A DNA stretch of 64,000 nucleotides from Chloroflexota bacterium (GCA_016191845.1 JACPVF010000015.1:62001-126000), one strand, 5' to 3'; numbered from the stretch's first letter, positions 8,234 through 19,756 are shown. The notes: generated by a model not told the origin, from the sequence alone. A program made the numbers and translations.

Positions 8234-11200
8234 GTCCCCGCTGGCCTGCCTCTGTTTAGAGGATTGAAACTCCTGACCATCGCAGTTATCTGCCTTCTGG
8301 TCATTCTAGTCCCCGCTGGCCTGCCTCTGTTTAGAGGATTGAAACACGGATTACCCTCTGTGGCGCGGCGCTTGCGAGGAGCTGGTCCCCGCTGGCCTGC
8401 CTCTGTTTAGAGGATTGAAACCCGACCACACCCCTGCCCAGTCTCCCAGCACCGAAAACAGGTGTCCCCGCTGGCCTGCCTCTGTTTAGAGGATTGAAAC
8501 TTAATACCCTGGAGAGCGAGTGGCCGCATGGCCGTACAGGTCCCCGCTGGCCTGCCTCTGTTTAGAGGATTGAAACGATACTGTTGAGTACCTTTCCACA
8601 CATATGAATACCAGGTCCCCGCTGGCCTGCCTCTGTTTAGAGGATTGAAACTGGTTGGCCTCGTCGTAGTTGCAGTACGCTCCCATTTGTCCCCGCTGGC
8701 CTGCCTCTGTTTAGAGGATTGAAACGTGAGACTATTGGCTATTGTGCCTCCTATAGATTGGACGTCCCCGCTGGCCTGCCTCTGTTTAGAGGATTGAAAC
8801 CATAGCCTTGGCCCGCGCCGACAGCTGGTCAGGAGAAGTCCCCGCTGGCCTGCCTCTGTTTAGAGGATTGAAACGTGTATCCGATGCAGCCACTGGGGCT
8901 GCAGGTCAGATAGGTCCCCGCTGGCCTGCCTCTGTTTAGAGGATTGAAACTGTCTTCCTTCGTGGCCTTGAGTTCCTCGATGCGAGCTGGTCCCCGCTGG
9001 CCTGCCTCTGTTTAGAGGATTGAAACTGGGGGGGAGTGGAATAGGATGGAATTTCTTCAGTCGGTCCCCGCTGGCCTGCCTCTGTTTAGAGGATTGAAAC
9101 TTGAAATTCCGCCAGGTAGGGCGCAAAAGCAGGCATAGGTCCCCGCTGGCCTGCCTCTGTTTAGAGGATTGAAACCAAAGTCGTCACCAACCCAGTGATT
9201 GGGGGTAACGGTAGTCCCCGCTGGCCTGCCTCTGTTTAGAGGATTGAAACCAGCGAGCGTCAAGCGCCGCTTGCGAAAATGCCTGCCAGTCCCCGCTGGC
9301 CTGCCTCTGTTTAGAGGATTGAAACTTCGGGGCTGGTGGGCGTAGAGCGCAGGTCGGTGAACGGGTCCCCGCTGGCCTGCCTCTGTTTAGAGGATTGAAA
9401 CTTCGAAAACGCCCAGGTCCAGATTGCGTCGTAGACGACAATGTCCCCGCTGGCCTGCCTCTGTTTAGAGGATTGAAACTTCATTAATTGCACCACACGC
9501 GGTCAATACGAGTACAAGTCCCCGCTGGCCTGCCTCTGTTTAGAGGATTGAAACTTCCCGAGAAGATGCAATACTTCTGGCCCGACCACTCGTCCCCGCT
9601 GGCCTGCCTCTGTTTAGAGGATTGAAACCGACGGCAGGCTCGGTGGCGGCGGGGACTTCGGTGGCCGTCCCCGCTGGCCTGCCTCTGTTTAGAGGATTGA
9701 AACTCAGATCACCATCTACTTGCCAGTAAAGAGTCAATCCTTGTCCCCGCTGGCCTGCCTCTGTTTAGAGGATTGAAACTTCGACAACGATCACAGTGCT
9801 AACTTTCACGGCGGCAGTCCCCGCTGGCCTGCCTCTGTTTAGAGGATTGAAACTATTTCTTGGTTTCCCAACTGGGCCAAGTAATAGTCGTCCCCGCTGG
9901 CCTGCCTCTGTTTAGAGGATTGAAACATCCACGTTGACGTTCGCCGTCCCTTCCACCTGACAAGTCCCCGCTGGCCTGCCTCTGTTTAGAGGATTGAAAC
10001 CTGTAAGCCGTTGGCGGCAGACAGCTCGGGGGTGGAAGTCCCCGCTGGCCTGCCTCTGTTTAGAGGATTGAAACTTGCTCAGTGCATGCACCCCCCGTGG
10101 TTGGTACAGCAAGTCCCCGCTGGCCTGCCTCTGTTTAGAGGATTGAAACCATTCACCCACGAAACGAAATCTCTTTGTGCGACCAGGAGTCCCCGCTGGC
10201 CTGCCTCTGTTTAGAGGATTGAAACGATTGCCTTTGATAGCTTGCTTCCATGTTCCATAGTCGTCCCCGCTGGCCTGCCTCTGTTTAGAGGATTGAAACC
10301 AAAAACGGCAGTGGCCGTCGGCTCAACGGGAATGTTGTGTCCCCGCTGGCCTGCCTCTGTTTAGAGGATTGAAACAACATTCTCGCCGTTTTTGAAGGTT
10401 GCATCTTCGACAACGAGTCCCCGCTGGCCTGCCTCTGTTTAGAGGATTGAAACGAATCGTGACGTTGGCGTTATCGCCAAGAGTCATTCCGGTCCCCGCT
10501 GGCCTGCCTCTGTTTAGAGGATTGAAACTAGCATCCTTAGGGCCATCAAATTGAATGATCGTAGTCCCCGCTGGCCTGCCTCTGTTTAGAGGATTGAAAC
10601 TTTGGTCAACGCGCATCTGCGAGACGACGATCTTAATATGTCCCCGCTGGCCTGCCTCTGTTTAGAGGATTGAAACGAGATGCTGACAGGCCAGGGCGAA
10701 TTCTCGTTCCAGACGTCCCCGCTGGCCTGCCTCTGTTTAGAGGATTGAAACCGTTGTAGCCATGATTTCTGGCATAAGTGCCGACCTCAAGTCCCCGCTG
10801 GCCTGCCTCTGTTTAGAGGATTGAAACCGTAAAGTGCTGAACACGAGAATCGTTGAGCCAAACAGTCCCCGCTGGCCTGCCTCTGTTTAGAGGATTGAAA
10901 CAAGCATTCTGCCAGGTAGATATTGCCAGAGCCACTGACGGTCCCCGCTGGCCTGCCTCTGTTTAGAGGATTGAAACCACTGACGCCAAGATCTGCGGTC
11001 TGAGCAGTTCCATTGGTCCCCGCTGGCCTGCCTCTGTTTAGAGGATTGAAACTTTGAAACCGAAATCCGTAGGAAACACACAAAAGGTGGTCCCCGCTGG
11101 CCTGCCTCTGTTTAGAGGATTGAAACTAATCCTTTGCCAATTCTGGTTCCCACTGGGAAGTCGTAGTCCCCGCTGGCCTGCCTCTGTTTAGAGGATTGAA

Positions 11201-14200
11201 ACACTGACCTTCCCAGATCGAGCCATAGCCATACCAGATGGTCCCCGCTGGCCTGCCTCTGTTTAGAGGATTGAAACTCGCTGGAGGTAACCACCACCGG
11301 CGATTGCAATGTAAGTCCCCGCTGGCCTGCCTCTGTTTAGAGGATTGAAACTTGGCCGTCTCTAATAACGTTGTTCAACACCACACCGGAAGTCCCCGCT
11401 GGCCTGCCTCTGTTTAGAGGATTGAAACTTCTTGGCGAGCATCATCCCAGCAGAACTTGGCTTGGGGTCCCCGCTGGCCTGCCTCTGTTTAGAGGATTGA
11501 AACAATAAACGTCGGTTTGACGCCGCCGCGCTCGAAGTAGTCCCCGCTGGCCTGCCTCTGTTTAGAGGATTGAAACAAAATGCAACAGCAACCACAATAG
11601 ACAAAACGTTCCAATACGTCCCCGCTGGCCTGCCTCTGTTTAGAGGATTGAAACTATGAAACCTCCCTCAATGGAGAGGTTTTCCATAACCGTCCCCGCT
11701 GGCCTGCCTCTGTTTAGAGGATTGAAACTTCCTCGCCCGCGCTCTGGTTGGCAACGGCGGTAAACGTCCCCGCTGGCCTGCCTCTGTTTAGAGGATTGAA
11801 ACTTTGAAAACCAGCCATTCGCCTTTTCTCCAAGTTCACTAGTCCCCGCTGGCCTGCCTCTGTTTAGAGGATTGAAACGAACGAACAGGTGCGTGTGTGG
11901 CCAAATATTTCTCCAGGTCCCCGCTGGCCTGCCTCTGTTTAGAGGATTGAAACCTGGCAGTGAAGGTAATTTCTGACCAGTAGTCGGAGTCCCCGCTGGC
12001 CTGCCTCTGTTTAGAGGATTGAAACAACGTTGCCGACAACTGCTCGCCCATCTTCTCCATAGTCCCCGCTGGCCTGCCTCTGTTTAGAGGATTGAAACTC
12101 CTTAGGAGAGTCTCGGCCAACGCGCAAGCGTTGAGTCCCCGCTGGCCTGCCTCTGTTTAGAGGATTGAAACCAACCGTGTCAGCAGCGGATTTTCTCGCC
12201 TGCGCTCGAGTCCCCGCTGGCCTGCCTCTGTTTAGAGGATTGAAACTGTGGATTGCCTATCCGATGGCCGAGTGGCTTCCGAGGTCCCCGCTGGCCTGCC
12301 TCTGTTTAGAGGATTGAAACAAAGAAGCCGAGTACCATGACCCAGCCCCACTTTCCTGGTCCCCGCTGGCCTGCCTCTGTTTAGAGGATTGAAACTTTAT
12401 CTGAATGCCCCCGTTAGTTCCCCATTTCCACATCGTCCCCGCTGGCCTGCCTCTGTTTAGAGGATTGAAACGTAAACAACGGTTTCTTCCTCAGGCTGTC
12501 GCGCCTCAAGTCCCCGCTGGCCTGCCTCTGTTTAGAGGATTGAAACAATCTGGTCAACGAGACCCTGTGCCCATTCAGCAGTCGTCCCCGCTGGCCTGCC
12601 TCTGTTTAGAGGATTGAAACACCATCAGGATGTACCGCAATGGAGATGCTCGCCGGGATGTCCCCGCTGGCCTGCCTCTGTTTAGAGGATTGAAACTTAC
12701 ACACTCCTTTTTGATTTTTTTTCGCCGATGATCGTCCCCGCTGGCCTGCCTCTGTTTAGAGGATTGAAACAAGACGATCATGTTTTCTTCCGTTTGGGGC
12801 TGGATACCGTCCCCGCTGGCCTGCCTCTGTTTAGAGGATTGAAACACGTATCCTTGAGGGCAGTACGCTTTAGGGCTTACAGAAGTCCCCGCTGGCCTGC
12901 CTCTGTTTAGAGGATTGAAACTCGTTGTTGCTCAGCGCGTGCGGTACAATCATTCGGCAGTCCCCGCTGGCCTGCCTCTGTTTAGAGGATTGAAACATAC
13001 ATGGACGCTCACAGGCAATCATTGCTGCCATTAGGTCCCCGCTGGCCTGCCTCTGTTTAGAGGATTGAAACAAAACTACTACGATTACGATCACTCTCTT
13101 GTTCATTCAAGTCCCCGCTGGCCTGCCTCTGTTTAGAGGATTGAAACTTCACGGTGAACAGATCTTGAACCGGTTGGCGGCTGTCCCCGCTGGCCTGCCT
13201 CTGTTTAGAGGATTGAAACAAGTGGATGTAGCCGTCAGGGATGGCGAGGTCGTATTGTCCCCGCTGGCCTGCCTCTGTTTAGAGGATTGAAACACGTGTT
13301 GGCCTGAGCGCCACATGCGCTAAGCAGAAGTGTGTCCCCGCTGGCCTGCCTCTGTTTAGAGGATTGAAACGCAGATATCCTGGGGCGTAGGCCCACAGGC
13401 GGTCAAGTCCCCGCTGGCCTGCCTCTGTTTAGAGGATTGAAACAAAACTACTACGATTACGAAAACGTTCTTCTTCATCATTGTCCCCGCTGGCCTGCCT
13501 CTGTTTAGAGGATTGAAACTTGTGTGCCACATCGAGGTACAGTCTAGCGACCACGCCGGTCCCCGCTGGCCTGCCTCTGTTTAGAGGATTGAAACATCTG
13601 TGGTCGCCAACGTGGCTTCGGGCATGGGGGTGCTGTCCCCGCTGGCCTGCCTCTGTTTAGAGGATTGAAACCCTGAGCGATGTGTGGTCCATTCAAACTT
13701 GTGGGTCTTGTCCCCGCTGGCCTGCCTCTGTTTAGAGGATTGAAACTAAGAATACCAGCCCTCAGGCTGCGGGGCCGATGTGTCCCCGCTGGCCTGCCTC
13801 TGTTTAGAGGATTGAAACTTCTGCCGTCCGGTCGCTACACCTGGTTCAAAACCTGGTCCCCGCTGGCCTGCCTCTGTTTAGAGGATTGAAACATCATATT
13901 GGCGAGCATACTGTTCATGAGTGGACCCAGTCCCCGCTGGCCTGCCTCTGTTTAGAGGATTGAAACATCGTACCAACGCAAGGCAAATCCTTAAAGCCAA
14001 GCGGTCCCCGCTGGCCTGCCTCTGTTTAGAGGATTGAAACCAACGAGCTTTTTGAGAGTAATCATGAGATTCTCTCCTTGTCCCCGCTGGCCTGCCTCTG
14101 TTTAGAGGATTGAAACTACGTTCCAAAGTGGTCTGGTAGCCACAGGGTTTTGGGTCCCCGCTGGCCTGCCTCTGTTTAGAGGATTGAAACGAGCAAGCTA

Positions 14201-15672
14201 TCAATGCCTTCGAACATCTCGCGCATGGAAGTCCCCGCTGGCCTGCCTCTGTTTAGAGGATTGAAACACGCAGTCAGCGACCTGCTGGGTACCGCATGCG
14301 GTAAGTAGTCCCCGCTGGCCTGCCTCTGTTTAGAGGATTGAAACTTGAATGCGTGAGTCACCGATCCACTCTGGGGTAGTTGTCCCCGCTGGCCTGCCTC
14401 TGTTTAGAGGATTGAAACCTGGGGCCTTCGCGGCCGCGGGCGACAGACTCACCGAGTCCCCGCTGGCCTGCCTCTGTTTAGAGGATTGAAACTCCACATG
14501 ATTGCGCAAGGCAATCTCGGGAAGACGAGTCCCCGCTGGCCTGCCTCTGTTTAGAGGATTGAAACCAGGGCTTCCGGCGTCATCTTGGCAGATGTAGACT
14601 CCTGTCCCCGCTGGCCTGCCTCTGTTTAGAGGATTGAAACTCGTCGGGGTGGCCGAGGTGCTGGCGGGCGTGAAGGCGTCCCCGCTGGCCTGCCTCTGTT
14701 TAGAGGATTGAAACGGGTTGTTCGGGTTGAATGCGGTGGATGCGTACCCGAGTCCCCGCTGGCCTGCCTCTGTTTAGAGGATTGAAACCGCCCCCCCACC
14801 TCTGACAAAGGGAACTCTGGGCCTGGTCCCCGCTGGCCTGCCTCTGTTTAGAGGATTGAAACTAGTTGGATACGATTTTGGGGATCCCTTTGAGGATCCC
14901 GTCCCCGCTGGCCTGCCTCTGTTTAGAGGATTGAAACAACAGGGTCCGGGCGTGAAGAGTAATACTCACGCTCGTCCCCGCTGGCCTGCCTCTGTTTAGA
15001 GGATTGAAACTCGTTGGCTTGACGCCGCCCGCGTTGAATACTTTCCACGTCCCCGCTGGCCTGCCTCTGTTTAGAGGATTGAAACTTTTCGAAATCCACA
15101 TCCCAGTCATTGGCGATGTGATGTCCCCGCTGGCCTGCCTCTGTTTAGAGGATTGAAACTAGCAACCTCCAATCAGCACTGCAGGTGAAGATATTTGTCC
15201 CCGCTGGCCTGCCTCTGTTTAGAGGATTGAAACTATTGAGGCAGAGTGTATTTGCCGCTGGCAAGTCTGTAGGTCCCCGCTGGCCTGCCTCTGTTTAGAG
15301 GATTGAAACGAGCCGAAGTCGGCACGGCGGTAGGGATGGGGGTGGCGTCCCCGCTGGCCTGCCTCTGTTTAGAGGATTGAAACTTACTTCAAGTCCGATG
15401 TTCTGGTCTTGGATGACTTGTCCCCGCTGGCCTGCCTCTGTTTAGAGGATTGAAACTCTTGGCACTCGCGCTGCTTATACCCCTTTTCCAGGATGTCCCC
15501 GCTGGCCTGCCTCTGTTTAGAGGATTGAAACCAGGATAGCCGTTCTTGGTCAGAAGGCTGTTGAGGTCGTCCCCGCTGGCCTGCCTCTGTTTAGAGGATT
15601 GAAACTGGCTCAGTACCGCCATATTGTTCTTCTTCGTCACGTCCCCGCTGGCCTGCCTCTGTTTAGAGGATT
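8234..15672 (+). CRISPR. CRISPR array 1: 100 repeats, 99 spacers
   Basis: I counted 99 complete 37-base repeats plus a terminal truncated one. The repeat starts GTCCCCGCTGGCC, has the palindrome CCTCTGTTTAGAGG at positions 16-29 and ends ATTGAAAC. The first unit is 8234-8270; the last starts at 15641 and diverges after 32 bases, marking the old (distal) end. Unit spacing is 72-79 bases, so spacers are about 35-42 bases, mostly 37-39. The leader-proximal end is at 8234. Apart from the terminal unit the repeats look identical by eye. The repeat shares its ATTGAAAC end and stem position with array 2. Reading frames through the array are artefacts of the repeat. No cas6 gene is seen in the window. 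Confidence 0.98.
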
Positions 15673-16101
15673 TTTTCGGTTCTTCATCGTAGTAAACCTT
15701 CGGCTTACCGTCATTCTTTTGATGTGCCTTGACATGGTATCTTCCATTTTTGTCCTTCCTGATTTTCGTCAGAAAAAAGAGGGACTAATCATACTGGGGG
15801 CCCTTTTATAGTTGTGTAACAATGAATCTGAGGTTTTTATGTATCCAATTCCACTTAACTTGGATTATTTTTGTCCATTGCGTCGTAATTCTTCACTGTT
15901 GCAGTGGCTACATGCCGTGTAGAAAACACTCTCCTGAATTTCAGGAGAGTGTTTTTCTTTCAGCGCTTTACTTTTTTGCTTCTTCGCTCTCTAAAAAAGT
16001 AGGAAATAAATAAACAGTCGTAGAGGAGGCTTCCATGGAAGTAATGAAAATATGCGGTCTCGCGGTTGCCTTTCCTTTCCGGGAGGTGACCTAAGGAAAA
16101 C
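15673..16101. other. Array 1 trailer and upstream region of the sigma factor gene
   Basis: No convincing gene is found here. After the truncated last repeat the sequence is A/T-rich and contains one strong bidirectional terminator (15923-15955). The last ~140 bases must hold the promoter of the sigma factor gene, but I see no standard -35/-10 pair. Two short plus-strand reading frames (15599-15811 and 15822-16013) lack ribosome binding sites and are cysteine-rich or hydrophobic without pattern, so they are not called. Confidence 0.5.
15923..15955. terminator. Strong bidirectional terminator after array 1
   Basis: A perfect 16-base inverted repeat (15923-15938 with 15940-15955, core ACACTCTCCTGAA) flanked by A and T runs on both sides. 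It would end the array transcript and also stop minus-strand transcription from entering the array. Confidence 0.85.
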
Positions 16102-16764
16102 ATGAAGGAGATTTCTGTGACGCAACCCCAGAACCTGGATGAACTCCTCCGACGGACTGGCGGCGGCGATTTTCAAGCCTTCAATGACCTCTACAATATC
16201 GCAAGCGGGCCGCTGCTGGCTTACATAAGAAATCACTTTTCTTCCACTCTCTCTCTGGAGGATATGGAAGATGTAGTTCATGGTGTGCTTGTGCGACTAC
16301 CTCAAATTGCAGCAGCTTATCGAGGTGAACACAATGCATCCAGTGCATGGAAATGGCTATATACGCTTGTCCGTAACGATGCTTTAAAAATGGTCAATGT
16401 ATATCAAAGATATTCGCAAGATGATAACACCCCACACGACAACGACATGGATGTTGCTCCGTCCGTCTCTAAAAGAAACCTTTTCCAAGGTGAGCTGCAA
16501 GAGAAGGGCGGTCGTTTCGTGGAGAATGAAGCTTTGAACATGGCCATCCTCGATCAGGTGTTACGGTATGTCAGGACCCTTCCTGCTCAAGACCGAAAAG
16601 TGTTTTACCTACGGTTTGTACAAAACTACACTCTGGAGCAGGTAGGAAGGGAAATAGGCAGGACAAAGGTTAGAGTTAAGCAAATCGTAGATGGCTTAGT
16701 ACAGAGGATCCAGCAGGAACTTGGAGTTGACCTTTCTCGGGATGGCTGGTCCTTATCTGATTGA
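16102..16764 (+). CDS. ECF-like RNA polymerase sigma factor
   Basis: A 220-residue sigma-70 family protein with only regions 2 and 4. Region 2 spans about residues 27-98 (FNDLYNIASGPLLAYIR, then SLEDMEDVVHGVLVRLPQ) and region 4 about 150-210, with the helix-turn-helix NYTLEQVGREIGRTKVRVKQ. The linker (about 105-140) is acidic and longer than usual. Two starts are possible: ATG 16102, or GTG 16117, which has an ideal AAGGAG six bases upstream; the second would shorten the protein by five residues. It is the first gene after array 1 and points toward the VWA-to-Cas2 operon, which it may control. No anti-sigma gene is adjacent. Confidence 0.8.
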   Translation: MKEISVTQPQNLDELLRRTGGGDFQAFNDLYNIASGPLLAYIRNHFSSTLSLEDMEDVVHGVLVRLPQIAAAYRGEHNASSAWKWLYTLVRNDALKMVNVYQRYSQDDNTPHDNDMDVAPSVSKRNLFQGELQEKGGRFVENEALNMAILDQVLRYVRTLPAQDRKVFYLRFVQNYTLEQVGREIGRTKVRVKQIVDGLVQRIQQELGVDLSRDGWSLSD

Positions 16765-16881
16765 TGATTACATATGAAACTTGGTGTAAGTCCTCACTTG
16801 TATATTGAAATAGCCAGGTTGGGCAGGGAATCTTTTGTCCGGCCTGGTTTATATTTTAAAGACATAATTCTGCATATAACA

Positions 16882-16950
16882 ATGAGAGGAGGTGGTGACA
16901 GTGCAATTCTTTTGAGCAACAAAAAGAAAAAGGAGGTGAAAGTCTTTTGA
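16882..16950 (+). CDS. Possible 22-codon leader peptide
   Basis: A tiny frame starting at ATG 16882 ends at the TGA at 16948-16950, overlapping the TTG start of the XRE-type gene. It would encode a lysine-rich 22-residue peptide and contains the AGGAGGTG ribosome binding site of the next gene. A TATAAC box lies three bases upstream of its ATG. It could be a leader peptide coupling translation, or chance. The rest of the 16765-16946 gap shows nothing else. Confidence 0.25.
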   Translation: MRGGGDSAILLSNKKKKEVKVF

Positions 16951-17306
16951 ACGGTGAAATTGCCAGTTCGGACAAAAATAATGGAGTAGGTTTGCTTCCA
17001 GCCGCCGTGGTCTGGCGTGCATCCCAGTTGGCGCGTCAAATCCAGGATCAATCACACTCTACCGAAACCGAACCTGAGCCTTTGGAATTAATAGGCTTGA
17101 CCATTGGCATTTTGAGACGCAGGAAACGGTTATCCCATTTGCAGTTCGCAACGAAGATAGGATGCTCGGTGGAAGAATTATTGGTGCTTGAATCTGGCCT
17201 GCTTTCAGATGAAAAACTGGTGAAATACCTGCCCGCGGTTATATGTGAGATAGGAGATGAAAGAAATATAATCCAGATGCTCGTAAGTCAAATTAAATTT
17301 GCTTAA
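16947..17306 (+). CDS. Small XRE-like helix-turn-helix protein
   Basis: A 119-residue protein. The C-terminal half (about 48-105: LTIGILRRRKRLSHLQFATK followed by IGCSVEELLVLESG) is an XRE/Cro-type helix-turn-helix; the N-terminal 45 residues are polar and probably disordered. The start is TTG at 16947, supported by a strong AGGAGGTG seven to eight bases upstream. It sits between the sigma factor and the VWA gene and is followed by a hairpin, so it is a likely local regulator of the downstream operon or of the sigma gene. No partner is evident. Confidence 0.65.
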   Translation: MNGEIASSDKNNGVGLLPAAVVWRASQLARQIQDQSHSTETEPEPLELIGLTIGILRRRKRLSHLQFATKIGCSVEELLVLESGLLSDEKLVKYLPAVICEIGDERNIIQMLVSQIKFA

Positions 17307-17328
17307 TTTGATATGTGATCGCTTGAAG

Positions 17329-17357
17329 ACAGACGACCTATAATCCGGGTCGTCTGT
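17329..17357 (+). terminator. Hairpin between regulator genes and the VWA operon
   Basis: ACAGACGACC (17329-17338) pairs with GGTCGTCTGT (17348-17357), followed by a short T-rich stretch. The loop contains TATAAT (17339-17344), so the site may act as a weak terminator and as part of the promoter for the VWA-to-Cas2 operon. No matching -35 is clear. Confidence 0.5.
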
Positions 17358-17426
17358 TTACTTAACAAAGGGGGCCAGAACCACTCTTTTCAATTGAAGA
17401 ATAACGAAACGCCCAGGAAACGACAA

Positions 17427-19745
17427 ATGAAAAAGATGCATTTACCTTTCCTACTTGTATTAGTTGTAATGATATTGTTTTTACCTTCCAGCGCAGGTGC
17501 CGGGCCGGCAAAAAAAGTGACCGTGGTTCTGCTTTTGGATAACTCAGGCAGCATGAACGTGAGCGACCCGCAGGACCTGCGCTTTACCGGGGCCAGGCTT
17601 TTCTCTACGTTGTTGGATAAAAGTGATGCTTTGGGATTGGTGGTCTTCTCCACACAGGCAGAAGCTTTAACAGAGCATCTAATGATATTGAATGCTCAAT
17701 CGGACAGACAAAACCTGCTGGCCAGCCTGGATAGTATTCCTTCCCCCCAGGGATACACCGATATCAAGGCGGCGCTGGAGCAGGCCAGGAGATTACTGCC
17801 ACAATTTGTGGAGCCTGAGGAAAAAGTGGTTCTTGTCCTTCTCACCGATGGTCAGCCCGAAATCCCGGTTCCATACCCGCAATATGAGCAGGAGGCCTTG
17901 GACCTGGCAAAAAGCCTGCACGTACCAGTCATGGCAATCGCGTTGACATCCTCTGCACAGACTCCATTTCTGGATCGCATGACCCAGGTGACAGGCGGAC
18001 AGGTTTATCCAGCCCGTGATGCTTCAGACCTGATGCGAATTTACCTGCAAGTGTTGGGGGAGATCAAGGACCGCACAGTGATTGGAGGGCGGGAATTTCA
18101 AGCTGAAACCTCCCTGAACATCGATCCTGCACTCGCCCCTTACCTTTATTCTGCAACTTTCGTGATTACAGGGGAGTCGTCAGCGCAGGTTCAACCTGTG
18201 GGTCCTCAGGCTGATATTTTGTCCTCGAGTGTATTTGAGGATGGCGATCCACGGTTTATCGTGCGCACGCTGGAAAACCCGCTGGGCGGGAGGTACACCT
18301 TCCGCTTAGCGGGTGGGGGCAAACACCAAGTGTGGGTCATCTTGTATTCAAAATTGCGTGCAAAAATTGTACAACCTGGTTCTTTCTTTCCTGAAGGGCA
18401 AGATCTGCCGATTATGGTCAATATGCTGGAAGAAACGCCTACCGGACAATTTATCAAAATCATCGGTCAAGCTGAGTTTACCGCGCTCATAACCCGTCCG
18501 GACGGCAGTCAAGAAAGCCTGGATCGCTTTTATGATGACGGAACTCACGGGGATAGGGTGGCTGGAGATGGAGACTATACGCGTGTATACCCCAATACAG
18601 GCTTGCAAGGGGAATATCAGATTGAAGTCCAGGGATGGAAAGGTGCAATTCCTGTTCAGGCAGAGGGACAGGTTGAAATCATACCTTTCCCTGAAATTCA
18701 GGTGATAGCTCCTGTGCCTGACTCAAAAATTCGTTCGGATGTAGTGAAGTTTGTCGTTCATCTGTCAACAGATCCGCCGGATTCATTGGACCAAGGGTAC
18801 CTTGTTGCTCATCTGACCAATCCCTTGGGTCAGGAAGAGGAGATCGTACTCAAACCCGACAAAACTGGTTATGTAGGGACATATAAACCAGCTGTAGGCG
18901 GAAAGATTCGTGCGCACATCGAAACACACCAAGCGCGTTATCGGGGCGTGGAGTTTCAGACGGCTCTGGATTATGAGTTCGACCTGGAATTGATCCACTT
19001 TGCGGATGTGCAGGTCGAGAAAATGCAGACGTTGACCGGCTGTCTTAAAGAAGGCAGGGCTGTCGATGTTTCTCTGACTCTTAAGGCAGACACTGCTGAG
19101 TCCCTGCATCTATCGGCATCAACTGGTTGGGAGGTTTTTCCATCCCAGATCCAGGCCAGCCCAGGCAGTCAACTTGTTACTGTCCAGCTTCGTTCAATTC
19201 AGCCAGGGGAGAATGATCAGGACGAACTGGTTACGCTGTATGTAAATGGGGACAACACCCTAATGATTCGGCCCGCAGCGGAAATCCAGGTGGTTGTGCA
19301 AAACCCAGGCCTGCTGGTGCGTTGTCAGATTCCCATCCGCTGGGGCAGCGGTGTATTGCTGGTGCTCCTTGCCGGGACAATTGGCTTTCGTCGCATTCAA
19401 GCAGCCAGACGGCCTGTACGGATTAGTGGCACGCTCCGATATGGCCCGCGGCTGGATGATCACGCTCATCTGGTTGAAGTGGACCTGACCGCTTTACAAA
19501 AGCACAGGATCTCCATCGGTAGTAGTGAGACCTGTGCTGTGCGCATTGTGGCTGGCAGACTCGATCCTGAACATGCCCGCCTGGTGATGGAAGAGCAGGC
19601 AGACAGACATGTGGTCATCCTGGAACCCCTGGGTCAGGTCCAGAAGGGATATGGATGGCAAACGACACGCTTTGCTTTAGGGCACGCACAGATATTCCGT
19701 ATGGGCACACTTGAATTCCAGTATCTCAGTGATAGCGGTGAGTGA
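17427..19745 (+). CDS. Secreted/membrane VWA protein with C-terminal FHA-like domain
   Basis: A 772-residue protein: signal peptide (about 1-26), then a von Willebrand A domain (about 31-215) with a complete MIDAS metal site (D38-x-S40-x-S42, T111, D141), Ig-like beta-rich segments (about 220-630), one membrane helix near 637-655 and a cytoplasmic tail whose last ~100 residues look like an FHA domain (RISIGSSETCAVRI and DPEHARL). FHA domains bind phosphothreonine. The ATG at 17427 gives a clean signal peptide and has AGGAAA upstream; a TTG at 17394 is less likely. The next gene starts 11 bases after its stop with a shared ribosome binding site. By topology it could anchor the downstream tubulin-like protein to the membrane; that is inference. 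Confidence 0.75.
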   Translation: MKKMHLPFLLVLVVMILFLPSSAGAGPAKKVTVVLLLDNSGSMNVSDPQDLRFTGARLFSTLLDKSDALGLVVFSTQAEALTEHLMILNAQSDRQNLLASLDSIPSPQGYTDIKAALEQARRLLPQFVEPEEKVVLVLLTDGQPEIPVPYPQYEQEALDLAKSLHVPVMAIALTSSAQTPFLDRMTQVTGGQVYPARDASDLMRIYLQVLGEIKDRTVIGGREFQAETSLNIDPALAPYLYSATFVITGESSAQVQPVGPQADILSSSVFEDGDPRFIVRTLENPLGGRYTFRLAGGGKHQVWVILYSKLRAKIVQPGSFFPEGQDLPIMVNMLEETPTGQFIKIIGQAEFTALITRPDGSQESLDRFYDDGTHGDRVAGDGDYTRVYPNTGLQGEYQIEVQGWKGAIPVQAEGQVEIIPFPEIQVIAPVPDSKIRSDVVKFVVHLSTDPPDSLDQGYLVAHLTNPLGQEEEIVLKPDKTGYVGTYKPAVGGKIRAHIETHQARYRGVEFQTALDYEFDLELIHFADVQVEKMQTLTGCLKEGRAVDVSLTLKADTAESLHLSASTGWEVFPSQIQASPGSQLVTVQLRSIQPGENDQDELVTLYVNGDNTLMIRPAAEIQVVVQNPGLLVRCQIPIRWGSGVLLVLLAGTIGFRRIQAARRPVRISGTLRYGPRLDDHAHLVEVDLTALQKHRISIGSSETCAVRIVAGRLDPEHARLVMEEQADRHVVILEPLGQVQKGYGWQTTRFALGHAQIFRMGTLEFQYLSDSGE

Positions 19746-19756
19746 AAGGAGAACCC

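Noticed and set aside
8407-15640. Many open frames on both strands through array 1 (and 30184-32691 in array 2) with repeated peptides such as NPLNRGRPAGT
   Set aside because: They are translations of the CRISPR repeat; they have no ribosome binding sites and change with each spacer.
15822-16013. Small plus-strand ORF after array 1
   Set aside because: It spans a strong terminator hairpin, lacks a ribosome binding site and has no recognisable pattern.
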